Notes: generated from the letters alone by a model not told the origin. Counted from the stretch's first letter, positions 22,546-33,871 are shown. The stretch: 64,000 nucleotides of DNA from Phlebiopsis flavidoalba (GCA_035772785.1 JAOCPU010000039.1:124001-188000); one strand, 5' to 3'. Translations and numbers: made by a program.

Positions 22546-24370
22546 TCAGAGGATATCTCGCAGGCTGGTGGGAACTTCGGGCTATTGGAGACAGATAGTC
22601 AGTAGGTATGGGCGTCGATATGTAAGCTACCATATACACTCACGCATTTGATCCTGGAAATCAACAGGGGTCAGCAGGCTGACATGCATTAGTACGGTCG
22701 GACACTTACTTGTAGAAACATTCTATAGAACGCAACATTTCGACGTCTCCGCCTGTCCGCTGTGACGAAGTTGACAACAACACCGGCTCTAGAATACCCA
22801 GTTGCAATGGCCGGGCTGACACTGGAATACCGCCGTGAGGCTAAAATACATGAGTGTCAACAGTGTGCTTACCGGTGAGCATACTCTTCGACAGCTTTGG
22901 GGGAGATCTAGAAGCGGTTAATTTAATTGAGGCTACAACGACCAAAAGAAGATGAATGAATACCGTAATTGATGTGACGAGCGGCACCTGTGGGACGTCG
23001 CCGGACTTGACGATAACATCATAAACAACCAGTACCTTCGTCGTGGATTGGCGCATCACGCCGGCATTGCTGTTGCGGAACTTGTTCATAGCAGTCATTT
23101 TTGTCCCGGTATTCATGTCGCTATGCTGAAGGTGTCACATTAGCAATGACATATGCGAAAAAAAATCGAGGGCCTACTAGAGGGATAACGTCCAAGCCAC
23201 GGCTAGCAAGTTTGAAGACGACGGCATCGAGAGACGTCAGACCGCCGACGTGAATGATCGCATGAGGCAAGTCAATATCGTCGAATAGATCTGAGAGAGC
23301 GTCCAACTTCCACTCGCGAGCTTGCGCATTTTTTCTTAGGGCACTAGATGCGGTACCAACACGACCAGACCCAACCCGATGATGCCGGTACCACCCTGGG
23401 TCAACGAGGAATCCGGACGGGCCGCCACCCGCGGTGAAAGCCAAGTAAAGGTAGAACTGACGTAGCCCGCGAGCTCCTTGACCGGACTCGGTCTGAGTAA
23501 CATTGCCGTCACGGCGGACCAGCACGCGGACCGGTTCGCGAAGCTGGATAGCGGTCGCCAGGTTGAGGACATCTTGAGGTACCGTGTTCGAGAAAAGCGC
23601 GGTCTGTCTGTCGATGGGCGCAGAGGTTCCGTTTGGGATCTCGTTCGGTGGCGAAGACGCAACGGTGGGAAAATCTTCTGCCGGGAGCAATAGGCCCGAT
23701 CGACGATTGCGAGCTATTTCCCTCGAGCAGAGAGTACATCGAGGGAGAGCTGCCGAGGGTCGGGAGAGACGGTGTGCTTGAATTCAAGGGCCGAGAGCGA
23801 GGGGCAGGGAGCAGTTTGACGATGTTGAAGACGAAGTCTCTTTTGCAAATTCCTAGCTATCAGTTGATCACCTCGTCCAGGACCAGGAAGTGTACTTCGG
23901 ATCCGGCTATGCCGCCGGGTGAGGTAAACAAAGCGTGCAGCTTCTGGGGGGGTCACACAGATGAATGTGGGGCATGTTTTGGTGCAACAGCCTCAACTCA
24001 TGTGCAAGGTCGCTATTCCCCGATTGTGGCACCTACGCCGAGAGCCGAACGGACCCCGATTGGTCCGCCGAGGTCGCGTATCATACGTTGCGCGCTGGGT
24101 AGCTTGGTCCACAGTAGTGGAAAATCATGAGTACGACGGACCATTCCAAGGAGTGCTGTTAGACGCATAGGTACAAGCTATGTGTATCGCAGGGATAACG
24201 TATGCAGCGATACGTTTTTGAGTGGGGTGGTGCCTGGGCAATGATGTCGGCACCACGGAGGAGGAACGGCAATGCGCGTTGCTGAATCTTATTCGGAGGG
24301 TACCCCACGCTAACCAATAATCCCTCAGAACTTCAACTGGATGACTTGATGGAGGACTCTCTTACCCGAA
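22546..24370 (-). CDS. Divergent eIF4A-like DEAD-box protein, probably non-canonical motifs
   Basis: The two RecA-like domains of an eIF4A-type helicase can be followed in order: PPNKIQQRALPFLLRGADII, AQAPP.xKT (motif I position), QRMIRDLGGPIGVR, LGVGATIG, LLHQNMPHI, PGGIAGSEVHFLVLDE (motif II position, DEVD-like), FSNTVPQDVLNLATAIQLRE (motif III, SNT for SAT), PVRVLVRRDGN, LRQFYLYLAF, EWKLDALSDLFDDIDLPHAI, HVGGLTSLDAVVFKLASRGL, NTGTKMTAMNKFRNSNAGVM, TKVLVVYDVIVKSGDVPQVP (motif V), LVINYDLPKAVEEYAHR (motif VI start), GVVVNFVTAD, GGDVEMLRSIECFYK and the end PEVPTSLRDIL (TGA, 22546). Order and spacing identify the family, but the ATP-binding and arginine-finger motifs differ. Introns are clear near the C-terminus. 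The 5' end is unresolved. It may be an inactive paralogue rather than eIF4A itself. Confidence 0.78.
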
Positions 24371-24799
24371 ATTTGTTCAGAGACCGCAAAAGGTCGGACC
24401 GCCAGAGGAAGCTGCTCCCATTTAGAGATGACGGGTCCACCGTCTCGAGTGGACACGGTGGATATACTGTCCACGGTCTGAATGATCACACATGAGCGGA
24501 TGCACGCGGTCAGCCTGTAAAACGGTACGCACCGTAGGCCGTCGAATCACGACGTAACAAAGTTGAAACTGAGCGTCTCTTGTCCCTCATGCCGGTATCA
24601 CAATACGACCTAGCGGACCCGAAAGCTGCTCGGAAAGTTCGCATGGGGATGTCTAGCGTACCGGTGGACCAAGTGCGGGAGGGGCCGACCAAGGCAGTCT
24701 AGGTGCGTTCCGCCCTGGGATGGCCAATCCCAGCGACTGAGCAGACGGCGGCATCATGCCGCTGGAAGGTAAACAGATCGCTCGGTTGAGGACTTTGAG
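24371..24799. other. Unresolved 5' region of the eIF4A-like gene
   Basis: Minus-strand frames are open in pieces here, but no eIF4A N-terminal sequence or clear ATG could be identified. The true start of the helicase-like gene probably lies in this interval. Confidence 0.35.
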
Positions 24800-25212
24800 T
24801 CAGCATTGGCCCCGCTCTGTGCCTGCTGATGTCTGCATCGCGAGGAGCTGATCAACAGACGTGGTAAGCGAGTTGAGTCGGTGAGATATCAAGGAGATGT
24901 CATCAGGCGGGGGGGGGGGGGCAGGGAGAAAAAGGAGAAATGTCGCATCCCGGAGTGGCTTCTGCTTTGGGTTGGGCGCAATATTGCCCACGATAGACGC
25001 CACGGGAGGGCGTGGGAAACCGTTTAGCGCCTGGAGGAGGAAAATGACGCGCGGAACGGTGGATGCGAAGGGTTGCTGGAATTCGGGTGGAGAGCTGGCG
25101 GCCTGTGCGACGGCCCGCTCGACGAGTAGGTTGACCTTACGGTCGATGTCTTGCATGGAGCGCGGTGGAGCTCACGGAGGGCTCGCTCATGCGAGTCCAG
25201 TCTATCGTGCAC
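24800..25212 (-). CDS. Unrecognised protein with coiled-coil-like segments and a proline run
   Basis: I do not recognise the family. Reading with one frame change gives ARLDSHERALRELHRAMQDI and DRKVNLLVERAVAQAASSPP, FQQPFASTVPRVIFLLQALN, GFPRPPVASIVGNIAPNPKQ, then a Pro run (PAPPPPPDDISLISHRLNSL) and TTSVDQLLAMQTSAGTE. The first and last segments look like amphipathic helices. The Pro run is encoded by a C13 tract (G13 on the plus strand, 24909-24921), whose length is probably unreliable. The gene lies upstream of the eIF4A-like gene on the same strand. The 5' end is not defined. Confidence 0.4.
24909..24921. repeat. G13 homopolymer (poly-Pro coding on the minus strand)
   Basis: Thirteen consecutive G. 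On the minus strand it sits within the proline run of the neighbouring open frame. Confidence 0.9.
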
Positions 25213-26560
25213 TCACGCATTGCAGGAGTAGTCCCCGCATTTGTGCGTCGAAAGGCTCAGAGATGCTGACTTGTGTGCATCTATTCGATGTCGCGGGGGT
25301 GCGACGTGATTAACAGGGTGGCTGCCGTTCCTTAGGGCCCTCATTGCTTCCAGCTGACGCCGTGAGAAGTACTACAAGAGGTTGCGTTGACCGATGATGT
25401 TTCCGTGAGTTGGGCTCGAGTGGGCGACGGGAGGACTTGTAAAAGTCGATCGCGAAGACACGCGGTCCGGAATAGACATTAGTGTGACAAGGTTGTTTGT
25501 GTCTGATAGGAAGCCTTTCATCAATGACTGGCCTGGCGTTTTCCCTCTACCATCGGGCTACAACTCTGGGATGGCCCGACACATGCTCCGAACTCCCCAT
25601 GATTAGGTCGCCTGGACCATTAAATTGACCCTCTCCTCTCCTCTCACCATCGTATTGTGTGTTCGAGGTTGAGCGGGCCGAATGAACGAGACAGCTTCGC
25701 TGACCTGCTGACTGAAACTCAAGGAGGACATGATCATGTGCTGCGAATCACGAGCCTTCTCAGTACTTGCTGAGGGACGTCTGAGAGACGACTTGATACC
25801 GAACGATGTTCCGCACAAGCTAGATTGAGGACCGTTTGCTCGAGTATCGGTATATGACCGTGCCAAATATGGTCCTCGGGACTTAGCCCAACGGGACTCG
25901 ACGAATGGCAGACCTGAGGACTCTGTCGCTGTCCTGCCTTGATGACAAGCCTACAGAGCCCGAGCCACACTGGGAAGACTGGCGTAGATGACTGGGATTC
26001 AAGCTGATCGTGCTTGGCAGACATGGTTGTTGCATGGGTCGTACGTGAGCAGCGGGGTAAGAAAAAAACAAAAAGTAAATCAGAAGCTCGCTACTGTTTT
26101 CAGGCGCAGCGAAGTCAGCAAACATCGTTATGGATCGAGAGAAGCGGTGCGGGCGACGCCCGCAAACTCGTGCTGTGCGCTTTTGAACTCCTCTCAACTG
26201 CGTAGCGTCTTTCGCCCGCTATACGGGGGCAGGGTGACGTGTGTTTAGATCAGCTCGGTTAGGTATGTCCTGTCAACTTCGCGTGGTGGGTGTCCCGAGT
26301 GAGGCCTGCCCACCGGGAGAGGGGTGTGGGGAGGCGGAATTGAGCATAAGCCCCAAACTTCCCCGCTCAAGCGCGTGAAACCGGTCTTTTAATTCACTCA
26401 CTCCTATGCGCTTCTCAATCAACACACTAACCCAATATCATTTCGCATCACAAACGACATAACAAACGAGGAGATCGATACATGCCAGTACGTAGACAAG
26501 GCCTTTACAATCCGCCACCAAGTGCTGTTAACTGTCGGTGACCCGACTGGTGGGCTTCAA
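25213..26560. other. Unresolved, possibly coding on the minus strand
   Basis: Three overlapping minus-strand frames (25603-25866, 25734-26024, 25883-26197) give Ser-rich sequence, including a start-like MSAKHDQLESQSSTPVFP near 26024 and SGLPFVESRWAKSRGPYLAR. No domain was recognised. I see nothing firm in 26230-26560, which is followed by an AT-rich spacer. Confidence 0.3.
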
Positions 26561-27192
26561 CGATTGATGTGCGCCGACCGGGGCTTCGCAAACCACCCGT
26601 GGAGTTAATGAGGAAGTTGTATCTGTCATGGCACATGGAGAATGCAAATGCACTGACCATCAGACATATCGGAGTGTACCATGTTTGTCTCAACTGCGGT
26701 GGACACGCCCGGAATTGTCGGGTTGCATACTTCGGCGTCCGCAGCCATTATTGCGTTACGCCTAGGAGGCGCGAACGGTCTGGCAATCTCTTTCGGCGCG
26801 TAACCACAACGGTTGAGACACAGCTGATGCTTTGTGCCCCCTCCTGTCGGCGCGAACGCCTGTTTGACTGTTGGATGTGTCTCTGTTGTCCCTAAACGTG
26901 TGTCTCTTGGATAAAGCGAGCATATGTTTGGCCACCGGGTGGTCGTAATGGTGCCCTCAGGGAAATCAATACTCATATGGCTTCCCACCTCTTTGCTGTA
27001 TCCCGAGCTCGGGATGTGGCAAGTCGGCCTACGAAGGGTCTGAAAAGTGAACTGTAAGCATACAATGTCGAGCACTTACCCCCCCCAAAACTTGGGCAGT
27101 GCCACTGGCCATTGTAGACGTGGCTGGAGCCTTTAGCGAAATCTCGTCGTCAGGCTCGCCCCACCTGTGATGCAGATCTTTGCCGTATATCC
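26561..27192. other. Unresolved, long minus-strand open frame without known domain
   Basis: A 149-codon minus-strand frame (26626-27075) and a 108-codon plus-strand frame (26569-26895) overlap. Neither has a recognisable motif. The minus frame has Cys and Gly-rich pieces (FAPTGGGTKHQLCLNRCG). I cannot decide between them. Confidence 0.25.
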
Positions 27193-27588
27193 ATGGAGTT
27201 GGACTCTGAATTCAAGTCTCGCTATCTCATGCATACCAGAGCAGCGCGCCGCAGCTGGTTTGCTTTAGTAATCACTAACACTCTAAGTTCAGTACAGTCC
27301 GGAAATTTCCAGGGTATACATACTGCCGAGTTAAACTCGTCCGTTTACATGCAGCGAGTACACACGTTATACGTGACGCCGACCCCGACAGGGTATGGTC
27401 ACAATAGCCTTGTCACATACAAAGCTTTCCTGACGGTGGTTGGCAAACTTTATACAAGGCTTGATGTGAGAGATGGATTGACTCTTCTAGTACTACCCTC
27501 CTTCTATTCACGTTATCAAAAGCCCAACAGCCGGTGGATGCCCGCACGGTCGCCTGCCTATATAAAAGACTCGCGCACGCCACAGTGA
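27193..27588 (+). CDS. 131-codon open frame, unrecognised
   Basis: An intact plus-strand open frame starting MELDSEFKSRYLMHTRAARR and ending YIKDSRTPQ. It has no signal peptide, membrane segment or domain that I can name. Being unbroken in a window where real genes are frame-broken is not evidence for coding by itself. The TATA box at 27561 lies inside its 3' end, which argues that the end of this frame is promoter sequence and that the frame may be accidental. Confidence 0.2.
   Translation: MELDSEFKSRYLMHTRAARRSWFALVITNTLSSVQSGNFQGIHTAELNSSVYMQRVHTLYVTPTPTGYGHNSLVTYKAFLTVVGKLYTRLDVRDGLTLLVLPSFYSRYQKPNSRWMPARSPAYIKDSRTPQ
27561..27568 (+). promoter_or_regulatory. TATA box (TATAAAAG)
   Basis: CCTATATAAAAGACTCGC is a textbook core promoter element. 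An ATG at 27641, about 75 bp downstream, opens MARTVEHGVDNSVALQTK. The arrangement fits a strongly expressed gene on the plus strand. Confidence 0.5.
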
Positions 27589-27640
27589 AAATACAAGCCA
27601 GTACACAACACGAGTCATTCGTCTGTGCACACTGAATGCA

Positions 27641-28293
27641 ATGGCAAGAACGGTAGAACATGGAGTCGACAATTCGGTCGCACTGCAGACAAAGTGATGC
27701 GGCCATCCACAGTGGCTGGCGTTACATACGCTTGCTGAACCCGAGCGGGAATCGACCGAGGCAAGCGTGCACAGCCGAGGTTGTGATAGGGACACTCACC
27801 TCCGTCGCCTGAGAGCCTTTCTCCTTTCATCCAGGATGTCTTCAAAACCACGAGAATTTGCTAGATCTAGCGCTCGGATTTGGTCAGCGAGAGAGCTCTA
27901 CCAGAGTGGCGTGGTGAGTATCGCTTATTCTCACGGGGAACCAAGCCGAGGCTTCATAGGTATGTAAAACATGGCCAGGGCCTTAATCGCCGCCCGCGCA
28001 CGCAGCACGAGTACAAGGGCTCTCATTGGTACCTTTCAAAACTTTCGAAGGCTCTTCGAGCAGCAACTAAGGACGACACGTGTACGTTTTCGACTATTGA
28101 GAGGCATACAATGCGGTGCACTATTCATGACGGGTCAGCCCGACGCCTCTCACTGCCCCAACGTTTTACGTGCGCCCGCTCATTGTACGAGTTGATATAT
28201 CTGCAAAGGCGTTTAAAGCGAAGCACTGACGGCCTAGTTCCAAGCTCCTTGAACCGCTACAACCCGATCGTCCAATACCTTGCTCGCCTGTGA
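27641..28293 (+). CDS. Unrecognised gene downstream of a TATA box
   Basis: The product is not recognised. The first exon would read MARTVEHGVDNSVALQTK. After frame changes there is AAIHSGWRYIRLLNPSGNRP, then FLLSSRMSSKPREFARS, and further a basic stretch (LSKLSKALRAATKDD, LYELIYLQRRLKRS) ending at a TGA at 28291-28293. Introns cannot be placed with confidence. The gene model rests mainly on the TATA box at 27561 and on continuous open sequence, so the span is approximate. Confidence 0.25.
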
Positions 28294-30006
28294 GGATAGA
28301 TGGATTAAGGGCCACCTGCACGCAGACCCCCGCTTCGGTTTAAGTCACTACCTGCCATTCGAAGGGCCCATACAGGACGAGAAGAACATAGGCAACTGTC
28401 CAAATGTCTGACACTTGTCGGATTTCAACTGACCTTCGCGAGTCTCGCTTCGCATCTCTTCGTGTAAAACACCTCGGAAGCCTATGCCGCCCACAGACGC
28501 AGAACCCCATGCTGCCAGGCCGCTGATGAGACAAGGACTGGCGCAGCTGAATGCCCACGATCCGCAGGGGATTGATTTTTTGTGCGCCGACAGGCACGCG
28601 ACGCTGCTGCACTAGAATACAAGCAGCTGTTCCCGAATCTTAGGACAGAACGGGTTCCTACCGTTAACCTGAAGGGTACGCTTGCACTGATGCTGACGTG
28701 CGCATCCCATCCATCGTTTTACTGATTTGTCTGATGAAAGAATCTCGTACCGGATTCGAGATGGGACAATGACTGAGACGCTTGATGGCTATTAGGGGGC
28801 TTTGTTCGGTGAACGCGGTCACACGACTCATTGAGTGTGCTCTCCTGGTATAGACCGACCGATGTCAGTTTGATCACTGAAGCACACAGAGAAAGGAAAC
28901 TTATGATATAGGAACGTTGTTCCACTAGGCACAGGAAAAATATACGCGATGGCTTGGACAAAGCGGGTGTCGCGAGACAGACATGCGCACCGAAATGAAA
29001 CAGCTTCGCCCAGAGGCCTAGGGCCGTTCGACTTGCCGTCCTGGGAACTCCTCAGTGTTTTCGAGCTACACAGTGAAGGTAAAAAAAAAAAGGACTGGCG
29101 CCATCAGAACATTGAACCCAGTATTCACGCACGAGCTGACTCCGGTTGAAGGTTTCATGTACACCCGTTCCGTGCTGACGAGGCAACCCCTGATAAGCTG
29201 CTAATCCCCACTTAGCCTCACAATAGGACTTGCTCAGCCAGTCACTTCCTGCTGAAAGGCTTGGGTTGACGTGATTGACCTGGCTGAATCACTCCATCAT
29301 CGCTACGCCACGCGAAACGAGGAAAATGTGGGGCGCACCGCGTAGCATGGTGGTACAGACGAATACGGACTCGTGCCGAAAGCGACAAAGGGCGCGTCAA
29401 AGCTGCGGTAACACATATAAGATCGACGCTCAGCGCTCACCCCCGCGTTTCCCCACATCCCCTTCTCCTTGTCGCACCCTTTTCTCGGTCCTCCCCCCGC
29501 CGCGCGACGGGATCCGCATGTCGGATCAACGAAGGACACGGTGGGCTGCTGCCGCCATCTGGACTAGGGGACCTCTGCGCTGGCCCAAGGCTACGGGTTC
29601 GCAATCTAATGATCTTCGTTGTGAGCACACCGGTGGGGCTCGCTGCACCCCCCTGCGCGCCGGCGTGTCGCTCAACGTCTTGCGTGCTTGCGTCTGCCGT
29701 TGTAGCAGAATTTCTGCCGAAGGACTGGTATGGTCAGTGCGCGAAGGTGACGAGTGGATCGTGATTCATCGAATGCTGTGTAGGTGAAGACTTTCCCGCG
29801 CATCTCGTTTTGTTGTTCTTTGTCTTAGCCGCGTACATTGCAGAATTTGATAACATCTAGGTCTCGTCAGAAGCGAACGAGACTGGTGGTTGCGAACAAG
29901 AGTCGAAGAAGACCATTGCCCCCTGAGCATATAATCAGCGCGCGTTGAAGGTCACCTGTTATTCCACACATGGATGTTCTGACCTTGTTGGCGAAAAAAC
30001 ACTCCC
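28294..30006. other. Unresolved interval with CT-rich promoter-like tract
   Basis: A run of 12 A at about 29079 and a strongly pyrimidine-rich tract on the plus strand at about 29440-29510, immediately before an ATG at 29518 (MSDQRRTRWAAA). CT-rich tracts before the start are common in fungal promoters. The open frame that follows (to 29787) has no recognisable domain. It may be the 5' part of the gene annotated at 30007-30443. Confidence 0.35.
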
Positions 30007-30443
30007 ATGCAGCGATTGGCTTTGACGGGCTTCACGGAATAGGAGATTGCGGACGTCCTCAAAGATCACAAGCAGGCCCAGAAGGTGTGGCGAAAACCCG
30101 TATATCCATGACGGATAGTGACTGATCCTGTGCACTATAGACCGGGAGAGAAAGGTTTCCAAGTTCGAGGCGTTCTGTCAGGAATGACCGAGGAAGAGCT
30201 GTTGCGGGCGCAAGAGGAACTATTTGTCCAAGAGTCGAGCGAAAGTTCCAAAATGCCCCACCAGTTGAACGCTTCTTCGGAATGTATGAGGCCTACCTGC
30301 TTCACCAACTTGTTTCACCATCCGCGGACGTCCTACGGGTCTGGACAGGACAATTGGAACTTTTTGTACATAACATAATATTCCCGACACTTTCTGCACT
30401 TGCGAACACGACGCGAACTCTATCGATACGACAATTATTGTAG
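30007..30443 (+). CDS. Unrecognised protein, probable 3' part of a larger gene
   Basis: I do not recognise this family, but the sequence is convincingly coding. It reads MQRLALTGFTE, EIADVLKDHKQAQKVWRKPV, then DPVHYRPGEKGFQVRGVLSG, MTEEELLRAQEELFVQESS. After a frame change there is an unbroken run of about 60 codons, PPVERFFGMYEAYLLHQLV, SPSADVLRVWTGQLELFVHN, IIFPTLSALANTTRTLSIRQ, ending LL and TAG at 30441-30443. It is helix-rich and mostly soluble in composition. The two acidic helix starts (GFTEEEI, GMTEEEL) look like a short internal repeat. The gene may begin at 29518. Its stop is 84 bp from the stop of the convergent pfkB kinase. Confidence 0.5.
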
Positions 30444-30526
30444 ATTTATCCCTGTTTCGGCTTCTGTGATATCCAGTAGTAGCTTATTCAATCTGCCTAG
30501 CGGCTCGTCGCCGTTCCACCTTTCAG

Positions 30527-32094
30527 TCATCGATCTATCTCATCGTTGGGCCGCGCCTCGAGAAGCGGAAGTCCCTCCTGCTCAATGATGTACGAAGCAG
30601 AGACCGTGGCATACAAAGTGGGCACTGTAAAAAGAATCAGCATACGAGCGAGGGGAAGAAGGGCTGGCAGGCGAACGTACCTTTGTATGGACGTCACCCG
30701 TGTTGCGAACAGCAGCCCGGGGCACTGAGCCCTCCCAGGAAAGCGTTTCCGGCACCTACATACTCGCGCTGTCAGCTCGTCGCACCCATGCTGACACGAG
30801 CACCATTCCACTGCACATTTCACGTGCCACGACCCGCTCTGTTCTTCTCCCGGCCTCCACAGAACGCTGGGGCAACCACCGGCCCGCCTTTGGCCAACGG
30901 TGTGGCGAACCGGTACTCACCCCTGTGTCCCGCTCCGGATGATGACGGCGCCTGTGTAGCCCACGTCCGGGCCAATCACCAATGTCGAGTAAGCGTGCTG
31001 GGGGATACGACCGTTTCGACTAGGCGTATTGGGATGGCGGTCTGCCCTGGATAGATAGAAGAGCGAGTGGTCTTCGTCTGCATTTGGGCTGGGTATATGC
31101 TCAGGTGTGAGAAGGTCCGGGTGGAACTGAGGTGGTTACCCCTCAGGATTGCGGAGATGGAGGGCAGAACACTACGCAATGACTGGGTAGCTCGTCGGGT
31201 ACACATCTATAAACTTGCATAATGTTAATTGAGGTACGCAAAGTTTGCGTTGGGACAGCATATACGGCAACAGTGGTATGTGGTGTTCGTAAATGGTTGT
31301 GGGTGTCCATACCGGAGGTAGCTTTAATATCCCGGATACTGATCACCGGCGGCCCTCGAGGGGGAGCAAATAAAGTGAAGGGGTGTTGGAGTGCTCGTAT
31401 TTCGGTATATGTCGACGATATCCCTGCGGTGTTCATCTGCGTATCCTAGGTGGTCAAAGTACTCGAAAGCTTGACGAAGCAAGACGTCATTATTATAATG
31501 CAGATGCGAAGCTGGGGAGCTAAGCCTGGTAGCGGGTATGTTTGATTACTTTGATTGTGGACTGCTGGAGCGAGCGAGCAAGACCTTTGTGGTGATCTTG
31601 TATGTAGTATAGCCACATCGTGAGAATGGAGTCCGTACTCTCGATGGTCTCCTATGTATTTGTTGACGGCGGGTGGTGCCTGTGCGTGCGTGTTTGGCTC
31701 GTCCCTGTATTGCCGATGTCCTCGCCGTACGCGTCAGGGGCGTTTCCCTGATGTGCTCTCGGGAAGTCTTGGGACCCTCTGATTCGCACAATCATGCCCA
31801 CCCTGATGGGGACGTAACCTACGGACACATGGGCTTAGTCTTGCTCATCGGTGCTCTTATATTGAAAGGAATTAAATAAATATTTAGATAATAACATCCA
31901 TAAGGACGCGAACGCAGATTCTGCACCTATGTCGCATAGAGTTCCTCCTCCACCAATCTACCAACTTTGTCTCAAGTCCTCGTCCCCGCAAGTCAGCTGT
32001 CGCACAAACGAGTATCTCACTGGAGGAGGCTCCTGTTTCGCGCCGTAGCTTGCCGTCCGCCATCAAAGTAGGCAAACGTCGTCATATGAAACAT
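30527..32094 (-). CDS. pfkB-family carbohydrate kinase, MAK32-like
   Basis: Ribokinase-fold protein of the fungal MAK32-like group; the substrate is unknown. The start MFHMTTFAYFD at 32094 corresponds to the usual MFIIDEF-type opening. Further on are SQDFPRAH, DAYGED, a HPPSTNKYIGDHREY segment, CVPDELPSLRSVLPSISAIL, a VGYTGAVIIRSGTQG segment (anion-hole region), GAGNAFLGGLS (motif 2) and, after a 50-60 bp intron starting GTACGTTCGCC, YATVSASYIIEQEGLPLLEA with a stop at 30527. In canonical pfkB kinases motif 2 is GAGD with a catalytic Asp; here it is GAGN, which is, from memory, also usual in MAK32-like proteins. Many frame breaks occur, especially at 31450-32000. It is convergent with the unknown gene at 30007-30443. 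Confidence 0.78.
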
Positions 32095-33871
32095 GCCGCA
32101 TTGCCTGACGAAATGCCGCCTCGTCGCCGGGTCCCATGCTCGACATCCTGTGCGCGGTGCCGTGAGACAGATAGCGGGATATTTGATGGGACGGTTCGTC
32201 GTGAGTCGGAGTCGATGGGCTATTCTAACCTTCGATCGACTCCGCAGTAGGCTGCTGCCCCCCTGACTCGCGTCTTGCACAAGCTCGCCGAAGGCGCCCC
32301 CTTACCTGTCGTCCTTGCCCCCCACGCCGCCGCAGCCAGATGCATGTGTTTGGTGGTCGCTAAACCTTATGACCCCGGGGCGCAAAGGGACCTCGAGGTG
32401 CTTGCGTCGGTGGCCCCTGGTCGTTCTTACTACATATCGCGGCTTGCCAGCCTCTGCTGGGCATCTGTATCTCCATGGCCCTCTCCCTCCTCACTGCGTA
32501 CAACAGAAGAATGAGCAGTTCTCCACCCGGTATCCATATGACAAGCTTCCGTCGACAGATGGACTTCGGTGCACATCGTCATGTCTCGCGCGAGATGCAC
32601 TGACTCTCTCTGTGTATTTCAGGAACACTCTTGGGTAAGCTGCCTGATAGCGCATTGTCCTTCCAAGCCAGCGGGGCGTGACCTCTCGTATTTCCATCTG
32701 ACCCTTTTTGGTCAACGGACCTCACCGGTAGCTGCAAACCCGGTATTGTGTCCGAGTACTCAACGTATCGATTCACCTCGCTAGACATGACGCCCTGCTG
32801 ACGCACTACCCAGCCCCGCTGTTGTATCATTGAGAGGCCATAGACCACAGAGCAGGCCCTCTCATGTAAACCCGATTGGTTTACAACACTACGCACGATA
32901 AGGTGGGCTCGTGGGCACCGGGTGTTCGCCTTCCAAAAGGCGGCCAGGACCCTGTATCTTGATGCGCCCGCCCTACGGCATTGACCTCGACGCGATGCAA
33001 ACTGACCTCCAGGTGCCCGCGCGGTCCCTAACTTACCCGGTCACATAGTCACCGACGAGCCGTGAGCAGTGCAAAAAGTAAGCCTGCCGCTCACACGCCT
33101 CTTATTTTGTTACTGACCTATATGGAACACTCACCGATTGCTCCAGACTTGACTCCGGTTGAGGAGCAATCTCATCATTCAACGAACACCCACACGAACT
33201 TTCCACGTAAAATATAGAAAGCAACTTACGCCGGTTGCTACATCATCGGGAACGCTCAAGGAGGCGTACTCAAGAGAAGGAACCATCGGGATCGGTCTCT
33301 CGGCACCGTGACCTCCAGAGAGCATTGAATACGAACGGTCCCGCAGCGACGTTCTGTGCGCTATCGGATGGGAGTCGCGACCACCCGCTGGGAGGGAGAC
33401 ACAAAATTCAATTCAACGATTAAAAAATTGACGTCACAGCGCGGGTCCCATACGGACGAGTATCGTCGGGCCGCGTCGGCTGGATGCCGCTACGTCGGGC
33501 TCAGACGAAACGACGCGCGAGGCGAGGGTTTTGTACCGGAGCAACCGTGAACCGCGGGCAGAGACATGGTCAGAAGGAGGTGGACGCGGGCGAGCGCCGA
33601 GTTCACAAATTCCAGCAATCTCATTCTTGTACGCTCAAATGACATTTATATCGACAACGTTGATGTGTCCTCCAAGCCAAGTGACCATCAAACACTAAGG
33701 CATCGGCCGATTGTGGCAAAACCCGGCCAATAGGTACTATATACAAAGTTCCAGTGCTCAAAGATATACAGAGTTGAGACTAACGACCAAAATACAGCAT
33801 CCAGAGACATCTAATCAAATGAAACCGCCGCTCAAAGCGAAGGACGAAGTCACGTTACAGCGCGCTCCGCT
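32095..33871. other. 1.8-kb interval, no gene recognised
   Basis: Open frames of 60-107 codons occur on both strands (for example 32315-32638 plus and 32579-32896 minus) without domain, intron pattern or signal peptide. It is the upstream side of the pfkB gene and the downstream side of the monooxygenase gene. Confidence 0.4.

Noticed and set aside
22546..24370. The gene as the canonical translation factor eIF4A with only sequencing errors
   Set aside because: Motifs III and V differ within long unbroken frames, so substitutions there are real or the gene is a paralogue.
29275..29787. 170-codon plus-strand open frame
   Set aside because: It contains promoter-like CT-rich sequence in its middle and no protein motif; at most the part after 29518 may be coding.
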